From positions 2,729,489-2,793,488 of the forward strand of contig HE978651.1 in assembly GCA_000285855.2 (NCBI GenBank): a stretch of 64,000 nucleotides of DNA, written 5' to 3'. The first letter of the stretch is position 1, and every line of letters starts with the position of its first letter. The position numbers and the translations under genes are program-made. The stretch comes from Ruminococcus sp. JC304. Lineage in GTDB: Bacteria > Bacillota > Clostridia > Lachnospirales > Lachnospiraceae. The notes under the pieces are model-generated. The model saw only the letters and a list, made by a program, of their open reading frames with translations. It did no database searches and had not been told where the DNA came from. This document shows, piece after piece, positions 55,658-64,000 of the stretch.

Positions 55658-56872
55658 TTATGCATCAACCTTTGCAATCGCATCCTTCAGAGTACCAAGG
55701 AAGCATTTGCCACACTTTTTATCGCCTCTGTTTTTAATAAAGTCAACTGCTGCGGTAATACAGATTTTCTCTGCACGTGCCCGTTTTGCTTCATCTTCAA
55801 TACTGGTAATATCCTTTACATTTGCCATACCAACAATACGGCGGATCAGCTCCAGTCCTGTTACAGCAGAAGTATCTTCAATGATGGTAGCCATATAATA
55901 CTTCCTGTACAGTTCATTCTTGCACATGGTGTCTGTCACATGTTCTTCATAGTATTTTTCCATTTTCTCTTTTGTCATATTAACAACATCTACCAGAACA
56001 CTCTCTACCCAATTGCAGAATTCTTCTGCACCGGCAGCATCCCCATTGGCCCATGCAAAGATCATATTCGCGATCACATTACCAATATCATATCCCATAG
56101 GTCCGTAGAAGCAGAACTCAGGGTCAAATACCTTTGTGCTTTCTTCATTAATAAATATAGAACCTGTATGTAAATCTCCATGGATCAGTGACTGTGCCCT
56201 TGTCATAAAATCCATTTTCAGTTTTGCCACTTCACAGTGAAGTTCCTGGTCATCATAAAGAGTTTCTTTTACAAACTCAGCAATAGGAGGAAATACATGA
56301 TTACGTTTCAACTCATCATTATATGGTTCTGTATACACCAGTGCTTCTGTAATATCGCATAATTCCGGATTAATAAATTTACGCTGCAGTTCTTTTTTCT
56401 CCTGATGGTCCATCACAACATCTGTAGTTCCCATCAGAACCTGTGCCATAAAAGTAGAGATCTGGTCTGCAAATTTCGGGAAAATCTTATGTTCCAACAT
56501 TGCTGTACGCATAATCTCATGATCGCTGAGATCTTCCATACCACAGGCACTCATAACTGTATCATAGAAATAAATCTCCGGTACATATCCAGGTGCAAGT
56601 TTTCCTTCAAGAACAAGAATCTCTGATTCAATTCTGTTTCTGTCCGTATCCAGCTTCATATCAGAGGAAATACGGGCTTCCACCCCTGCCTGTTTGATAA
56701 TCACGCTGTGTCCTTTTCCATCTGTTACTTTAAATACATAATTAAGATTTCCATCTCCGATTTCCTTGCATTCCATGCTGTCCACATCCCAGCTTATCTG
56801 AGGAACCTTAACTTTTGCATATTCAATTGCATCGTCCGTTTTCATAAGAAAATAAGAATCAAATTTTGACAT
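55658..56872 (-). CDS. mtnK: S-methyl-5-thioribose kinase
   Basis: The 404-aa kinase phosphorylates methylthioribose at C1. The motifs GDGNLNYVFKV, SLIHGDLHTGSIF (catalytic Asp) and FDPEFCFYGPMGYDIGN are typical of MtnK. The ATG at 56872 follows GGAGG; the frame reaches 56890. It sits between the permease gene upstream and mtnA downstream. Relatives also use 5-deoxyribose. Confidence 0.92.
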   Translation of the reverse strand: MSKFDSYFLMKTDDAIEYAKVKVPQISWDVDSMECKEIGDGNLNYVFKVTDGKGHSVIIKQAGVEARISSDMKLDTDRNRIESEILVLEGKLAPGYVPEIYFYDTVMSACGMEDLSDHEIMRTAMLEHKIFPKFADQISTFMAQVLMGTTDVVMDHQEKKELQRKFINPELCDITEALVYTEPYNDELKRNHVFPPIAEFVKETLYDDQELHCEVAKLKMDFMTRAQSLIHGDLHTGSIFINEESTKVFDPEFCFYGPMGYDIGNVIANMIFAWANGDAAGAEEFCNWVESVLVDVVNMTKEKMEKYYEEHVTDTMCKNELYRKYYMATIIEDTSAVTGLELIRRIVGMANVKDITSIEDEAKRARAEKICITAAVDFIKNRGDKKCGKCFLGTLKDAIAKVDA

Positions 56873-56915
56873 GATCTTTTCCTCCATCATTTATCCCATT
56901 ATCTGTTATAAACTA

Positions 56916-57926
56916 TCAATCTTCTTTTACAGTGATATATGCTGCAACCAGTGCCAGGCAGAGAACTGCACCCTTAACTGCCGGAAGTACGTAGTATACA
57001 ACGCCGCACATTGTAAGTCCGTTTTCCAGTGTAGAAATAAGGAGAGCACCTACAACTGTTCCCAGAGCATTTGGTCTTTCAGCTCCACCTACGGAACGTC
57101 CGATAAATACTGCTGCCAGTGAGCTCATCAGATAGCTGTCACAGCTGTTGATCTGAGCTGCTGAGTTACGGGAAGTAACAACGATACCTGCAACTGCAAT
57201 AAATACTGCCGCGAACATACCTGCCATAAATCTGTATTTCTTAACATTGATACCGGAAAGCTTTGCCGCTGTTTTATTTCCGCCCATAGCATATAAGTAG
57301 CGGCCATGTTTTGTTCTCTCCAGAAGTACCCAGCATACAACTACACAAAGAAGCATAATAATAATGATATATGGAGATTTTCCGATATTCATAGAAGCGG
57401 TAGTCCATCCTTTTCGGAGTGGAGAATTATCTCCGCCATGTAATGCTCCGAACCATTTCGGTGCACTCAGGCCGGCAGATACAGCACTTCCGCCTGTAAA
57501 CGCAAGACCAAGTCCTGCATGTACGAACTGCAGTGCACAGGTTGCCAGCATGTCCGGAATCTTACATACCAGTATTAAGAACATTGTCAACAGATACATT
57601 ACCATTGTAAACACAATAGTAAGAACAATAGCCAGCCATAAAGGTGCGCCAAACCACAAAAACAGTGCTGCAAAAACATAGGCACTGAAGGTACCCAGTG
57701 TACCAGCTGACATATCAAATCCATCCGGCGCCATAGATACAGTTGCTGCAAGAGCAAAAATTGTAACTACTGACATGGCACGGAGAATATTCATCAGGTT
57801 ATTCACTGAAAAAAATGCCGTGCCCTTAATTGTTGTAAAGATAATAACTGAAACCACAAGCACAATTACCGCTGCCCAGCTCAGCAATCCTTTTCCAATC
57901 GTTTTCATCTTTGAATTCTGAACCAT
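56916..57926 (-). CDS. Sugar ABC transporter permease (RbsC type), sole permease
   Basis: The 336-aa membrane protein has about nine segments and the GFDMSAGTLGTFSAYVFAAL and GRYLYAMGGNKTAAKLSGINVKK motifs. It is the only permease in this operon and probably forms a homodimer. The ATG at 57926 follows GGAGG; the frame extends to 57947. The gene is between the ATPase and the methylthioribose kinase. Confidence 0.92.
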   Translation of the reverse strand: MVQNSKMKTIGKGLLSWAAVIVLVVSVIIFTTIKGTAFFSVNNLMNILRAMSVVTIFALAATVSMAPDGFDMSAGTLGTFSAYVFAALFLWFGAPLWLAIVLTIVFTMVMYLLTMFLILVCKIPDMLATCALQFVHAGLGLAFTGGSAVSAGLSAPKWFGALHGGDNSPLRKGWTTASMNIGKSPYIIIIMLLCVVVCWVLLERTKHGRYLYAMGGNKTAAKLSGINVKKYRFMAGMFAAVFIAVAGIVVTSRNSAAQINSCDSYLMSSLAAVFIGRSVGGAERPNALGTVVGALLISTLENGLTMCGVVYYVLPAVKGAVLCLALVAAYITVKED

Positions 57927-57971
57927 ATTATTTTCCTCCCAATACATTGATGCCTGGTATCATTTCTGATA

Positions 57972-59498
57972 TCAGCCTGCAAATTTCTCCTCTGAACCAG
58001 TTGCATAATGCATAATCTCGTCTTCGGTAGTTTTTGCAGTTTCCAGCTCTGCCATAATCTTTCCGTCAAACATAACATACATACGGTCAGTAATTGACAG
58101 CAGCTCTGAATTTTCACATGTAGCATAGATGACACAGTTGCCTTCCTTTGCGATCTGATTGATCAGATGGAAAATTTCCTGCTTGGCACCAACGTCTACA
58201 CCTTTTGTCGGTTCATCAAATATATATACATCACAGTCTGCAGCCAGCCATTTGGCAACTGCAACCTTCTGCTGATTTCCTCCTGAAAGATATGCAACCC
58301 TCTGTTTTACCGAAGGGGTCTTAATGCTAAGACTCTGCACATACTCTTTCGCCTTTTGAGCCGTCTTGCGGTCATTTACAAAAGACAGGGTGCAGAAATC
58401 TCCAAGACATGCTGCCGAAATGTTAAAGGTTACAGTTTCTGCAACAAGCACTCCCTCCTTACGCCTTTCTTCCGGCACCAGGGCAATTCGGTTCTTTACT
58501 GCATCAGACGGATTTTTGATCTTTAGTTCTTTACCATTCAGAGTAATGGTACCCCCTGATTTGCGATATACACCGAAGATTGTTTTACACAATTCTGTTT
58601 TACCTGCCCCCACCAGGCCTGCAAGTCCAACAATCTCTCCTTTTCTTACATACATGGAAACATCCTTCACACGACCTTCATGCTCATTCAGATGCTCCAC
58701 AACAAAGGATTTTTCTCCAATCTCACAGATTTCTTTTGGAAAGTTTTCTTCAAAAGAACGTCCCAGCATTTTATCTACAATTTCTTTTGAAGTTGTCTGT
58801 GATGTGATAGGAGTGGTATCCACGATCTGTCCGTTTCTCATAACCGTGTAGGAGTCACAAATCTGAAGGACCTCCTGGATACGATGTGTAATAAAGATAA
58901 TCGCAATGTTTTCTGTTTCTCTCAAATGTCTTACAACACGGAACAGTTCCTCTGTTTCCGTATCTGATAATGGTGCTGTAGGCTCATCCAGGATCAGGAA
59001 ATTACATGAATTCTGAACCGCACGTGCTATCAGGACCATCTGCTTTTGCGCCAGCGTTAATGTGCCGCACCATCTACGCACATCAATGTCAATATTAAGG
59101 CGGGCCAAAGCCTCTTTTGCATCTTTTCTTATTTTTCCGTAGTTGACAAATTGTTTATGTCCCATGTTCATGACCATATCATTAAACATTACATTCTCAG
59201 CAACTGATAATGTGGGAACCAACGCCATATCAACTTCCTGATATACAATCTGGATGCCAAGTTTCTTCGCGGCAGCCGGATTTCTCAATTCCACCACATT
59301 TCCATTATATAAAACATCTCCTGTGTAATCAGGATTTGAACCTGCCAGAACTTTCATCAATGTTGATTTTCCAGCTCCATTTGCTCCCATAACCGCGTGG
59401 ATCATACCTGTATGAATCTCAAAATCAACATTTGACAGCGCTTTTACACCAGGAAATTCTATGGAAACATTTCGTGTTCCAAGTGTGATTTTATCCAT
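57972..59498 (-). CDS. Sugar ABC transporter ATP-binding protein (RbsA-type, duplicated)
   Basis: The 508-aa protein has two nucleotide-binding domains: GANGAGKST with FLILDEPTAP, and GLVGAGKTE with LSGGNQQKVAVAKW and IFDEPTKG. It energises the single permease downstream. The gene lies between the binding protein and the permease. Confidence 0.93.
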   Translation of the reverse strand: MDKITLGTRNVSIEFPGVKALSNVDFEIHTGMIHAVMGANGAGKSTLMKVLAGSNPDYTGDVLYNGNVVELRNPAAAKKLGIQIVYQEVDMALVPTLSVAENVMFNDMVMNMGHKQFVNYGKIRKDAKEALARLNIDIDVRRWCGTLTLAQKQMVLIARAVQNSCNFLILDEPTAPLSDTETEELFRVVRHLRETENIAIIFITHRIQEVLQICDSYTVMRNGQIVDTTPITSQTTSKEIVDKMLGRSFEENFPKEICEIGEKSFVVEHLNEHEGRVKDVSMYVRKGEIVGLAGLVGAGKTELCKTIFGVYRKSGGTITLNGKELKIKNPSDAVKNRIALVPEERRKEGVLVAETVTFNISAACLGDFCTLSFVNDRKTAQKAKEYVQSLSIKTPSVKQRVAYLSGGNQQKVAVAKWLAADCDVYIFDEPTKGVDVGAKQEIFHLINQIAKEGNCVIYATCENSELLSITDRMYVMFDGKIMAELETAKTTEDEIMHYATGSEEKFAG

Positions 59499-59550
59499 AT
59501 ATTCCCTCTTTTCCGTAATTCTTTTCCGTCGCAGATAATCCAGTACGGAA

Positions 59551-59590
59551 AAAGTGGCGCCGGAGCCTTGAACCCCGACGCCTCACTTTA
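59551..59590 (-). terminator. Intercistronic hairpin between binding protein and ATPase genes
   Basis: AAAGTGGCGCCGG (59551-59563) and CCGACGCCTCACTTT (59574-59588) pair imperfectly with a loop. It may set binding-protein expression above that of the transporter. Confidence 0.5.
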
Positions 59591-59630
59591 CTTAGATATT
59601 TTCACTAATAAGTACCGCCTTGCAAAAGGA

Positions 59631-60788
59631 TCAGTGTCCAAGCGCTTCTACCATCCAATCGCAGGTAGGCATCCAAGAAGTATCGGAATAATCTTCTCCA
59701 GCAACTTCTGCCAGGTTTTCAATATTTATGCCGTCCTTAGAAGTAACCATTTCCTGGGTAACAATAACTGAAGGAATTTCCATCCAAGCTCCCGGATCTG
59801 CATAATAGCAGGAAGCCGCTTCAATATCCTCATACTGATCTGCCATTTCAAGTGCTAATACACGGCATGCAAATTCTCCATTGGATGTCCAGTTTGTAGT
59901 AGCGCAGGCTTTCCAGTTTTTACCTTCCTGCATGAACTGAATATCTTCATTACAGATATCTACGGATACCATTGGGATATCGGAATCAGCTTCACGAAGA
60001 GCCTGGTATACACCCTGTGCATATGCATCATAGCAACACCAGATACCATCAATATCGCCTTCGCCATATTTCTGTAAAGTAGCAGCAGTTACATCACGCA
60101 TAGATGAAGTAGCATTCTGATCATCAATCGGTGCGATTCTCTCAACTGTTTTAATCTTTCCATCTTTTTCAAATGGTTCATAACCTACCTGACGACGGTC
60201 AAATGGGCTGTTATATCCGGCACCCTGCTGAACCTGAAGAATATTTACAGGCTCGCCTGCCTCTGTTTTGTCAGGATACATATCAAGGATAGCCTGAACC
60301 AGAGATTCTGCAAATCCTGCATCCTGCTGGAAGAACTGTGTAACACCATCAATCTTGGCTGTCTCACCATTTGCATCTTTAAATGGTGTATCGAATGTAA
60401 CGATCTTCAGATCCGGATACTGTTCCAGGATTCCTGACAGGAAATCATATGCGTATTCCTGACCACCATGGGAAACCATCAATCCATCATAACCACCCTG
60501 CGCGCACTGTTCAATTGTACTCTTCCATGTATCCGCATTATCATTGCAGAAGAAAGTGCTTGCTTCCATTCCAAGCTTCTCTGCTGTTGCGGTAAATGAA
60601 TCCGACCACATCTGGAAGATTGTTGCAGATGACATATACATAATGTATGCAATCTTTTTACCTTTTAACGGTGACTCTGTGGTGCTTTCTGTTGCTGTGT
60701 CAGCCGCTGCATCATCTGCTGCATATACCGGAACTGCTGCAGCCACCATTGTTGCTGCAAGTAACGCTGCGATTATTTTTTTCTTCAT
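59631..60788 (-). CDS. Sugar ABC transporter solute-binding protein (methylthioribose-cluster)
   Basis: The 385-aa protein has a signal peptide (VYA before AD) without a lipobox Cys. The mature part (KIAYIMYMSSATIFQMWSD, VTQFFQQDAGFAESLVQAI) is a periplasmic-binding-protein type 1 protein. It is the first gene of the import-kinase-isomerase operon. Substrate is inferred as methylthioribose or a similar pentose from mtnK and mtnA. The start follows AAGGAGG; the frame extends to 60863. The 371-bp region upstream has no gene. Confidence 0.9.
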   Translation of the reverse strand: MKKKIIAALLAATMVAAAVPVYAADDAAADTATESTTESPLKGKKIAYIMYMSSATIFQMWSDSFTATAEKLGMEASTFFCNDNADTWKSTIEQCAQGGYDGLMVSHGGQEYAYDFLSGILEQYPDLKIVTFDTPFKDANGETAKIDGVTQFFQQDAGFAESLVQAILDMYPDKTEAGEPVNILQVQQGAGYNSPFDRRQVGYEPFEKDGKIKTVERIAPIDDQNATSSMRDVTAATLQKYGEGDIDGIWCCYDAYAQGVYQALREADSDIPMVSVDICNEDIQFMQEGKNWKACATTNWTSNGEFACRVLALEMADQYEDIEAASCYYADPGAWMEIPSVIVTQEMVTSKDGINIENLAEVAGEDYSDTSWMPTCDWMVEALGH

Positions 60789-60844
60789 GGATATTCCTCC
60801 TTTTTTGGATAATTTGACGAAGCGTTTTTGTTTTTGTGAGTTTA

Positions 60845-60936
60845 TATTAACACATATAAACAATTTTGTAAACCTGATAATGTGTCATTTTGTTCGTTTT
60901 TTTGTTTTTCAGTACATTTTGACAATTGTGTCAACC
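60845..60936 (-). promoter_or_regulatory. Upstream region of the ABC operon with shared motif and palindrome
   Basis: TTTCAGTACATTTT (60907-60920, plus strand) repeats the motif before dhaK. Next to it is TTGACA/TGTCAA (TTGACAATTGTGTCAA, 60919-60934), a 6-bp inverted pair. A possible -35 (TTTACA) and -10 (TAATAT) with 17-bp spacer read towards the binding-protein gene on the minus strand (about 60845-60873). The motif is a candidate operator for the DeoR regulator. Confidence 0.5.
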
Positions 60937-61087
60937 ATATTTTGAACAATTTTCATGTTTCAATTCTGCTTTTTATGTAAAAGAATTACAAAATCCTATT
61001 TAGCTTGTGCATAATTACTAACAGTAATTAGTAATTTTGACTAATAACTTTTGAATTGTTAAGTTTTTTTCAATCTTTTTTCCACAA

Positions 61088-61123
61088 AAAACAGCAGTTA
61101 TCTGCACAGATAACTGCTGTTTT
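61088..61123 (-). terminator. Terminator after the second FucU-like gene
   Basis: AAAACAGCAGTTATCT (61088-61103) and AGATAACTGCTGTTTT (61108-61123) form a 16-bp stem with a 4-nt loop. A T-run follows in the minus-strand reading. The second mutarotase gene is thus a separate transcript from the ABC operon. Confidence 0.85.
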
Positions 61124-61159
61124 GGCATGAATGTTGTTTTTTGCCCGTTTTTGTTGTAT

Positions 61160-61597
61160 TCAAAGACATCCTTTTTGTAATATTGTGCAGGCATAAAATG
61201 CAGTTTCCGTTGTTGCGATCACAGCATATGCCTCTTTTGCTTCTTTGTAAAAATCTTTTCTTGAAATCATCCCACAGGCTTCTTCACCTCTTGGATCATA
61301 TTTTGCCACAATTTGTTTAAATTCATCCCAAACCGGACATTCAAGCTCAGCATGACGAGGCTCTTTATCCATAATCAACACCGGCTTGTCCACAAAATCA
61401 TCCAATGGCATCAACGTAAGAATGGCATCCATAAGATCTGTGGCTTTTAATCCATCGCAACGTACCAGTATACTGTTTTTGGCCATAGATGCTGCTGCAA
61501 AATTAGCATCTCCTATGACCAGCTTGTCTCCATGTCCCATTTCAGCCAGAACCTTCAAAAGCTCAGGCGAGAGAATTGGCGGTATGTACCTTAACAT
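61160..61597 (-). CDS. RbsD/FucU-family sugar mutarotase, second copy
   Basis: The 145-aa protein shares much with fucU at 44.3 kb (IPPILSPELLKVLAEMGHGDKLVIGDANF; EAKEAYAVIATTETAFYACTILQKG). It interconverts anomers of a sugar. Its neighbour, the methylthioribose-type importer and kinase, suggests a role in anomer supply for that route. The start follows AGGAGG. Confidence 0.87.
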   Translation of the reverse strand: MLRYIPPILSPELLKVLAEMGHGDKLVIGDANFAAASMAKNSILVRCDGLKATDLMDAILTLMPLDDFVDKPVLIMDKEPRHAELECPVWDEFKQIVAKYDPRGEEACGMISRKDFYKEAKEAYAVIATTETAFYACTILQKGCL

Positions 61598-61705
61598 AAA
61601 TTCACGTCCTCCTTTTTTTGTTTCATAGGACTATTTTACGTCTCTCTCTATTTTCAGTCAATTGCCAGTATTGCCGATTTTTTATTTCTCTTTTTTGGTA
61701 TTTTG

Positions 61706-63541
61706 CTATTTTTGATTGACAGCCTCCAGAAACTGTTGTCCATATTTCGCATATTTATGTTCCCCTACCCCGGAAACACTCAGCATTTCTTCTTTATTTT
61801 GAGGCTTGATCATGCACATATGTACCAGTGTTTTATCTGAAAAAACAATATAAGGAGGCACTTTTTCTTTTCTTGCAATTTCCATACGAAGCTGACGCAG
61901 TTTTTGAAAAAGAGGTGCATCCTCCTCCCGCAAAATGCCTGAAGCTTTAGACTTATTGTTTTCTTTGGATTCCTTTTTCTTAATTTTTTTCGGCTCTTCC
62001 TTTGCCATTTTCATAGTCAGAATATATGTTTCATTCAAAAGCAATTCCGAACGGTCTGTAAGCTTCACCAATGTATATTCATCATTGGAAAGCCTGATGT
62101 ATTCTTTTTCCAGAAGGAAATTAAAAATCTGTCTCAGCCTGTATATGGGGATTTCTCTGCATTTTCCATAACAACTATTCTCCTCCATATGGTACTGGCG
62201 GATTTTAGCTGTATTAGCACCGCGCAATGTATCCAGGATCACATTCACACCATACCGCTGTCTGCACTCATCCACGCATCTGACAATACTGCATGCTTCT
62301 GCAGACACATCTACTTCTTCAAATTCCATAAGACAGTTCTGGCAATTTCCGCAGTAATTAGGACCATACTCTCCAAAGTATCTTAGAATATATTCTCTGA
62401 GACATTCATGGGTAAAACAGTAAAATGTCATTTTTTTCAGACGTTCCTCATCCCGCTCCTGCACAATAGCTCTGGTTACAGGATCCAGTTCCTGATTTTC
62501 CTGATTATTTTCAATAAAAAAGCGATTGGTGATCACATCCTGCCCACTGTAAAGCAATATGCATCTAGCCGGTTCTCCATCACGCCCTGCACGTCCTGCC
62601 TCCTGATAATAGCTTTCCATATTTTTAGGCATATTATAATGAAGCACATACCGGACATCAGACTTATCAATTCCCATTCCAAATGCATTGGTGGCAACCA
62701 TGATCTGGCAGCGGTCATAAATAAAATCATCCTGATTATTCCGTCTTTCTTCATCAGAAAGCCCTGCGTGATATCTGGTTGCAGAATATCCCTCCTGAAT
62801 CAGCTTCTGGCACACTTCTTCCACAAGCTTCCTGGAAATACAGTATATGATTCCACTTTCTGTCCTGTGTTCTGCCACATAATCTCTTATAAATCCATAT
62901 TTATCCCTGGGTGTTTGCACAGAAAAAAACAAGTTCTGCCTGTCAAATCCCGTAGTGGTCACAAAAGGCTCCTGAAGCTGAAGGATATCAATAATATCCT
63001 CTTTAACCTCCTGTGTGGCAGTAGCTGTAAAGGCACTTACAACCGGACGGTTGGGAAGCCTTTCTATAAATTCCATGATTTTCAGATAGCTGGGGCGGAA
63101 ATCCTGCCCCCATTGAGACACACAGTGAGCTTCATCCACTGCAATCATGGAAATCTTTACATGAAGGGCAAAATCCAGAAATTCTTCATTAAGCAATCTC
63201 TCCGGAGCTACATAGATAATAGGGTATCTTCCTGCTTTCGCAAGCCTAAGCACTGTATAATACTGCATTTCACTCAATGAACTGTTAAGAAATGCAGCCA
63301 GTATTCCAGCCTGATTTAAGGCACTTACCTGATCTTTCATAAGAGAAATCAAAGGAGAAATCACCAAAGTGATTCCTCCCATCATTAGTGCCGGAATTTG
63401 ATAACACAGCGACTTCCCTGCCCCTGTAGGCATAATACCCACAACATCCCTTCCGGAAAGAATGGTATTAATCACCTCTTCCTGTCCTTCTCTGAATGTA
63501 TCATATCCAAAATATTTTTTCAGTATTTGATTTTTTGTCAA
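61706..63541 (-). CDS. recQ: ATP-dependent DNA helicase RecQ
   Basis: The 611-aa protein (from the TTG at 63541, after AAAGGA) has Walker [16 protein letters not shown] box [14 protein letters not shown] and helicase-C [19 protein letters not shown] zinc-binding cluster follows ([10 protein letters not shown]...CGNCQNC), then an HRDC domain (about the last 70 residues). It unwinds DNA during recombination and repair. A longer frame starts at GTG 63589 but has no ribosome site, so the start is uncertain by 16 codons. It is unrelated to the sugar cluster. Confidence 0.92.
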   Translation of the reverse strand: MTKNQILKKYFGYDTFREGQEEVINTILSGRDVVGIMPTGAGKSLCYQIPALMMGGITLVISPLISLMKDQVSALNQAGILAAFLNSSLSEMQYYTVLRLAKAGRYPIIYVAPERLLNEEFLDFALHVKISMIAVDEAHCVSQWGQDFRPSYLKIMEFIERLPNRPVVSAFTATATQEVKEDIIDILQLQEPFVTTTGFDRQNLFFSVQTPRDKYGFIRDYVAEHRTESGIIYCISRKLVEEVCQKLIQEGYSATRYHAGLSDEERRNNQDDFIYDRCQIMVATNAFGMGIDKSDVRYVLHYNMPKNMESYYQEAGRAGRDGEPARCILLYSGQDVITNRFFIENNQENQELDPVTRAIVQERDEERLKKMTFYCFTHECLREYILRYFGEYGPNYCGNCQNCLMEFEEVDVSAEACSIVRCVDECRQRYGVNVILDTLRGANTAKIRQYHMEENSCYGKCREIPIYRLRQIFNFLLEKEYIRLSNDEYTLVKLTDRSELLLNETYILTMKMAKEEPKKIKKKESKENNKSKASGILREEDAPLFQKLRQLRMEIARKEKVPPYIVFSDKTLVHMCMIKPQNKEEMLSVSGVGEHKYAKYGQQFLEAVNQK

Positions 63542-63607
63542 AATTTTCAAATCCTTTCCAGGCAGTAACTGCAGGATCATTGCAGCCACACAAGTTTCTC
63601 ACAAGTT

Positions 63608-64000
63608 CTACATTATGTCCCGCAAAACAGTCAGTCCATATTCTGCCAGACTGTGATCTTCTTCTGAGGTACCACCGCTGATTCCCAGGCCGCCTATGAT
63701 GGTATTACCACATTTTAACGGCACTCCACCTCCAAATATTGCAATCTTTCCGCTTTCAAGTGTATCCACTCCATAAAATGTACCACCCGGCCCGGCAAGC
63801 TCACCCAGTTCTCTGGTAGACATTTTTACGGCTACTGAGGTATATGCTTTCTTTACAGCTACATCATAGCTTACCAGATAAGCACCATCCATTACATGAA
63901 CTGCAATTGGATTTCCCTCAGGTCCACAGATTGCGATCACAGAATTCATGCCCCGCCGTATGGATTCCTCTTCAATTTTTTCAATCAGCGCCTTGGCTTT
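63608..64000 (-). CDS. GlcG/HbpS family (DUF336) protein, 5' end cut by the window
   Basis: The open frame continues to the end of the window without a start, so the gene is partial. The last about 130 residues have AKALIEKIEEESIRRGM, ICGPEGNPIAVHVMDGAYLVS and a glycine-rich IAIFGGGVPLKCGNTIIGGLGISGG, which is typical of this family. Family members bind heme or small ligands and are often near glycolate or diol-utilisation genes; the function here is unknown. Confidence 0.85.
   Translation of the reverse strand, partial: KAKALIEKIEEESIRRGMNSVIAICGPEGNPIAVHVMDGAYLVSYDVAVKKAYTSVAVKMSTRELGELAGPGGTFYGVDTLESGKIAIFGGGVPLKCGNTIIGGLGISGGTSEEDHSLAEYGLTVLRDIM

Noticed and set aside
54516-56872. Complete methionine salvage pathway
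   Set aside because: Only mtnK and mtnA are present; mtnB, mtnW, mtnX and mtnD are absent in the window.
62408-63280. 290-aa plus-strand frame
   Set aside because: It lies antisense to recQ, whose helicase motifs are clear.

Overview
The window looks like chromosomal DNA of a gut Clostridia, most likely Lachnospiraceae and possibly Blautia-like. The reasons are strong AGGAGG-type ribosome binding sites, several TTG starts, a T-box leader, LytS-type sensor kinases paired with AraC-type response regulators, many RbsABC/MalFG-type sugar importers, and an RNase H with an N-terminal viroplasmin-like domain. The genus is an inference from gene content. I saw no tRNA, rRNA, insertion sequence, prophage or CRISPR array.

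Positions 1-11.1 kb carry housekeeping and amino-acid genes. These are the two-subunit iron-sulfur L-serine dehydratase (sdaAB-sdaAA), a YitT/YczE-type membrane protein, RNase H, an MFS carrier, T-box-controlled acetolactate synthase (ilvB-ilvN), an ECF S component, a DmpA-type aminopeptidase and DNA polymerase IV. A near-perfect 197-bp palindrome lies between the T-box terminator and ilvB.

Positions 11.2-22.4 kb form a plant-glycan locus. A minus-strand operon runs solute-binding protein, two MalFG-type permeases, GH3, polysaccharide deacetylase, GH43. A divergent AraC regulator sits beside repeated TTGCTATCAA sites. A serine hydrolase with its own AraC regulator follows.

Positions 22.6-44.0 kb hold two deoxysugar-type import systems. 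The first is a RhaS-like ABC transporter with a divergent AraC-type response regulator and LytS-type kinase. The second is a two-permease RbsABC-type transporter with its own kinase, response regulator and membrane-anchored sugar-binding sensor. Downstream of the second on the same strand are an unrecognised 126-aa protein, a rhamnulokinase-family kinase and a fucose/arabinose-isomerase-family enzyme.

Positions 44.3-51.4 kb have a fucose mutarotase (fucU), two secreted surface proteins (SH3 with a TPT-repeat stalk, and a papain-type protease), L-fucose isomerase (fucI) and a divergent AraC regulator.

Positions 51.8-61.6 kb form the most unusual unit. It contains atypical DhaK and DhaL homologues, a DeoR regulator, methylthioribose-1-phosphate isomerase (mtnA), methylthioribose kinase (mtnK), a complete single-permease ABC importer and a second FucU-type mutarotase. 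No enzymes of the oxidative methionine salvage pathway and no aldolase are in the window. The two diverging ends share an upstream TTTCAGTACATTTT motif. This looks like a catabolic or salvage route for 5-methylthioribose, 5-deoxyribose or a related sugar, with an unusual Dha-type kinase pair.

The window closes with RecQ helicase and a GlcG/HbpS-family (DUF336) gene cut by the end.
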